A DNA stretch of 64,000 nucleotides. Origin: Sinonovacula constricta. Lineage: Eukaryota > Mollusca > Bivalvia > Cardiida > Solecurtidae. Positions 60,944 to 64,000 of the stretch are shown here, piece by piece. The first letter of the stretch is position 1; every line of letters begins with the position of its first letter. The stretch is taken from positions 45,121,914 to 45,185,913 of the forward strand of contig CM017567.1 in NCBI GenBank assembly GCA_007844125.1, in the 5' to 3' direction. A model generated the notes under the pieces. The model searched no databases, was not told where the DNA came from, and saw only the letters and a list, made by a program, of their open reading frames with translations. Made by a program: the position numbers and the translations under genes.

Positions 60944-62783
60944 GATAGGATAGGAATCAAGAATGATGCTGAGATGTGTGCACTTCGTATTTTATAGAGA
61001 ACTGTAGTTTTATTGAAGCTGATCTTCTATTGGCTGGTCGATTACTTTGACACGTGTCACTTGCCGGGAACGGAAACTGAATTGTACCGGAAGTCCGCGT
61101 CACGTGGTAGAAAAATGGCGGCCGGCTCGTGTCGTCGACAACACACACGATTGACGGACCTGTAAACACATGTCTGATTGAATCAAGTAATTATCATGCA
61201 GTCCAGTGTATACACGGACAAATGGTTAGCTGATTATTGCACAGTCTTCACAACTTAAATGATATACTACAGGACACATTTTGATTTAAATGAAGCTTAA
61301 TTTTGAAATTATAATACATGTCATTCTTAAATTCTTCAACGTATTTATATTATTAACGAGTATTGGTAATTTCTTTAAATAATGATACTTAACTTAATTT
61401 TAGGAATTGACATATTTTTTTTAAAATAAAAATTAAGATGATTTCTTTTCCTGAATGCACAATGTTAGTTGCGCTTTTTATTTCAAAGTAATATTTAAGG
61501 TTGATATATATGACATTTGATGCAAAGAAATACAATGTTCTACATTATTTATGGTTTAACGTGTTCCCTGTCAAATGAAAGATGCCTTCATTGAAAACAA
61601 ATGGCACTAACAATAATTTTAAATGAAGATTTTATGTCACAAACTAATGTATTGACTGCTTAGTTAATGGCTGACTTATGACATCAAAAAACAATAAATA
61701 CAAATAGTAGTCAATATCACCATTTAAACTGAAAGGTAAAACCAGAAGCGGTCGTTTTTCTAATTCTGGTTTATTTAGATTTTATCTGTTAACCGTCATC
61801 CATAGACTTTCGCCCAGCCAGGTTTTGGAGTGTCATGTCACGTGACGTATAGACAGACACGTGTCACGCGGTCTTAGGAATTCCTAATTCATACATGTCT
61901 TAGTTGACAGATGAGTCTGTGTGGATTTAATTAACACGTTACATAATTAACACAAACGTGATTGAATAATGACCAGCTTAGAAAACAGAATTTTAAATAA
62001 ATTTTATGTATCAAAATGTTGCCAGTATCAAATGCTGAGAAATGACACCTCCAAATGTTATATTTCTTGCAATTGTCAATTAGCTTCATTTTAACAAGCA
62101 CGCAAGTTGCAATGTTTGTCATTAGATTGATGAAATTAATTATTTACCTGTAATTTTTCTGAACAATATTTGTGTTATTATTTTTGTAATGATAAAAGAT
62201 GATCATAATAACTACATATGTTATAATTATCTGGGTAGCTCCTAAATGTGCCAATACTGTGTGAGATTCTACCTCACATCCAACCTCAACAGGGCTAGTT
62301 AGAGGTCTTTAATGTGCTCAACATTGTATATAAGTCCATCAGTGGTTGTGAAATTAAACGATTTGTAAACGTGTTGTTGTTTTTCAGAAAAGTCAAATCG
62401 AACCGGAAATAAATGTAGAAACAACGTTTTGCTTATTTAACAAAAGATCATGCAAATTCAGTCGTCTTTTATGGCAGACCACGTAATTAAGACAAATGTT
62501 CATTTGTGTCAATTGTCTATTTTATTTGATGATGTGCCATGTAAATGATTATTTACAGGTGTCCGTACAAAATCTAATTGTTTGACGGTATTCCAATGCT
62601 TTAATAAAAATGACAATTGCAAATTCAATATTCTCTCAGAATTTGTTGGCCCTCAGACATGGGTCTTTTGAGCAGAAGTCGTGGCGTTGTTGGGATGTAT
62701 GTATGCGACCTTAGTGTTCTGGAACAGAAGCCTAACTTGAGCGGCTGTATACCAGCGAAGTTATCATCGTTACCATCATTGGG

Positions 62784-63134
62784 TCAGTCTTCGTCGTCGC
62801 TGTGTTCGTCGTCAGACCCGGTTACTATGGTAACGTTCTGATTGTAAAGAACTTTCCTCAGTTCCGCGATCTCCTCAGCACAGTCACGAGCGTATTCGTA
62901 ATACATGTTCCTCACTCCCTCTGTCACGGCGATCCGAACCCGGTAGTTATAGCGGAAGCCGCGGTACCCGTCGTCCTTGGCCACATTGTAACGTTTGGTG
63001 AGACCTCGGATTTTATCGTTGAGTTGGATGACGGCTCGACAGGATCGAGCCAGCTTTTTCTCCACTAACGCCAATTTCTGGACTTTAGCCTCCCGACTGT
63101 TTCCCATGACAGCTGGAAGTGATGATGCACTCAT
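62784..63134 (-). CDS. Array gene copy K, 3' hairpin deleted
   Basis: A full 116-codon frame with many private changes (MSASSLPAV, SCRAVIQL, EEIAELRKVLYNQ, TGSDDEHSDDED). TATA box at 63192-63184 and a 5-6 bp longer leader. Downstream, the sequence runs GTTGGCCCTCAGACATGGG. A deletion of about 30 bp has removed the loop and one arm of the hairpin, so histone-type 3' processing should fail here. It is the right-most and most diverged copy. Confidence 0.78.
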   Translation of the reverse strand: MSASSLPAVMGNSREAKVQKLALVEKKLARSCRAVIQLNDKIRGLTKRYNVAKDDGYRGFRYNYRVRIAVTEGVRNMYYEYARDCAEEIAELRKVLYNQNVTIVTGSDDEHSDDED

Positions 63135-63192
63135 GATAGGATAGGATAGGAATCAAGAATGATGCTGAGATGTGTGCACTTCGTATTTTATA

Positions 63193-64000
63193 GGGAACTG
63201 TAGTTATTGAAGCTGATCTTCTGTTGGCTGGTCTTGTATTATGACACGTGTCATGTGCCGGTGACGGAAACTGAATTGTTACGGAAGTCCGTGTCACGTG
63301 GTAGAAAATGGCGACTGGTTCATGTCGTCTTGAATACACACGATAGGCGGACCTATTAACACAGGATTCTGATTGAATCAAGTATTTTACAACGTTGTTG
63401 ATCTATTACGTGATACGTTTTTGTGTATATACAGAATTAAACTAATTGTAATACTTGAATTAAGATTGTTGACATCTGCCAAACAATTTTGTTACGGGTT
63501 GCTAAAGTACCATAAATACTGATATTTAACGGCATGTTAAGAAATGGGATGGTGCTTAATTTTTTTTTGTGTATATTTAAATGATTTTTTTCTCATAATT
63601 GCTAAGTGATTGTTGTTTCTTTTTTAAATTGTGTCATAACACGTAAAGCGGAAATGTAGACTTTTCATACAATAAAACTTTTAAATATAATAATATCTGC
63701 ATTATTTTGTTTCACGTCTTCCATGTACAGTGATTGGTCAGTTCGATAAATACTGGCACTGGCTAGATTTTCTCCCATAAAAATACTATGATCAGTAGCT
63801 GTGTGGTTCTTATGAGTTTATGACTAAATTGTATAACATCAGAACACATACCAAGCATAAATATGTGTCCATTTTAAAACATTTGCAACAAGACAAAAAA
63901 GAAGACGTATTTTTCTTGTTTTGTCAGTTTTATTTAGATTTTATCATCATATATCGCACAACCAGATAGTGGATTGTCATGGTACGTGACATATAAACAG
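63193..64000. other. Diverged array spacer at the right edge
   Basis: Shares scattered words with the inner spacers (GACACGTGTCA, ACGTGACATATA) but is otherwise heavily changed. No gene recognised. Confidence 0.6.

Larger units (their letters stand above)
34925..64000 (-). repeat. Tandem array of a 2.24-kb unit, eleven gene copies
   Basis: Stop codons of successive minus-strand genes lie at 35154, 37402, 39648, 42181, 44415, 51612, 53861, 56107, 58349, 60593 and 62784. Spacing is 2234-2249 bp except where the SINE (third interval) and the 4.95-kb transposon (fifth interval) add length. Each unit holds a gene of 351 bp, a hairpin-ended 3' region, a promoter and about 1.6 kb of spacer. The inner units are close to identical. 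The first unit's 3' region and the sequence beyond 63.2 kb are clearly more diverged, and the array probably continues in decayed form past the right edge (ACGTGACATATAAACAG at the end matches the spacer). Confidence 0.95.

Noticed and set aside
35154..63134. Calling the array genes histones
   Set aside because: Promoter, 3' end and tandem layout are histone-like, but the protein lacks a histone fold signature and a basic tail.

Overview
The window looks like a metazoan, AT-rich, repeat-dominated nuclear genome segment. Introns, SINEs with tRNA-type promoters, an APE-type LINE, a DDE transposon of the Mutator-like type and huge satellites all fit an invertebrate. A bivalve or other mollusc is my guess from the flavour of the elements, not something the sequence proves. 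No CRISPR, operon or prokaryotic gene is present.

Layout. 1-8.8 kb is mostly non-coding. It holds a decayed minus-strand, intron-containing transposon-type gene (about 0.84-2.81 kb), a tRNA-like sequence, two SINE remnants and two small foldback elements. 8.87-9.95 kb is an inverted-repeat / poly-G / 61-62 bp minisatellite complex. 10.40-15.48 kb is one retroposed unit bounded by a 44-bp direct repeat: about 17 satellite monomers fused to a 5'-truncated LINE with an intact reverse transcriptase reading frame. 16.46-33.61 kb is a satellite of 60-63 bp monomers (about 17 kb, roughly 270 monomers by length) with multi-kb higher-order duplications, ending in a 278-bp (TG)n tract.

34.9-64 kb is the most interesting part: a tandem array of an approximately 2.24-kb unit carrying eleven minus-strand copies of an intronless 116-codon gene. 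The predicted protein is not a recognisable histone; it is helical with an acidic C-terminal tail. Ten of the eleven copies have, 3' of the stop codon, a 16-nt hairpin of the replication-dependent histone mRNA type (GGCCCT-TTTT-AGGGYC) followed by a purine-rich element. Most copies also have a compact TATA/CCAAT promoter. Nine copies have an open frame and two have nonsense codons. The outermost copies are the most diverged, as expected if inner units are homogenised.

The gene array has been invaded twice: by a SINE with target-site duplication (41.31-41.58 kb), and by a 4.95-kb DNA transposon (44.97-49.91 kb). The transposon encodes a DDE transposase-like protein and a separate His-Me finger endonuclease-like protein. 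It is bracketed by 453-bp direct repeats that each end in short inverted repeats. A near-identical unit about 9 kb further on (after subtracting the insertion) shows the empty site.
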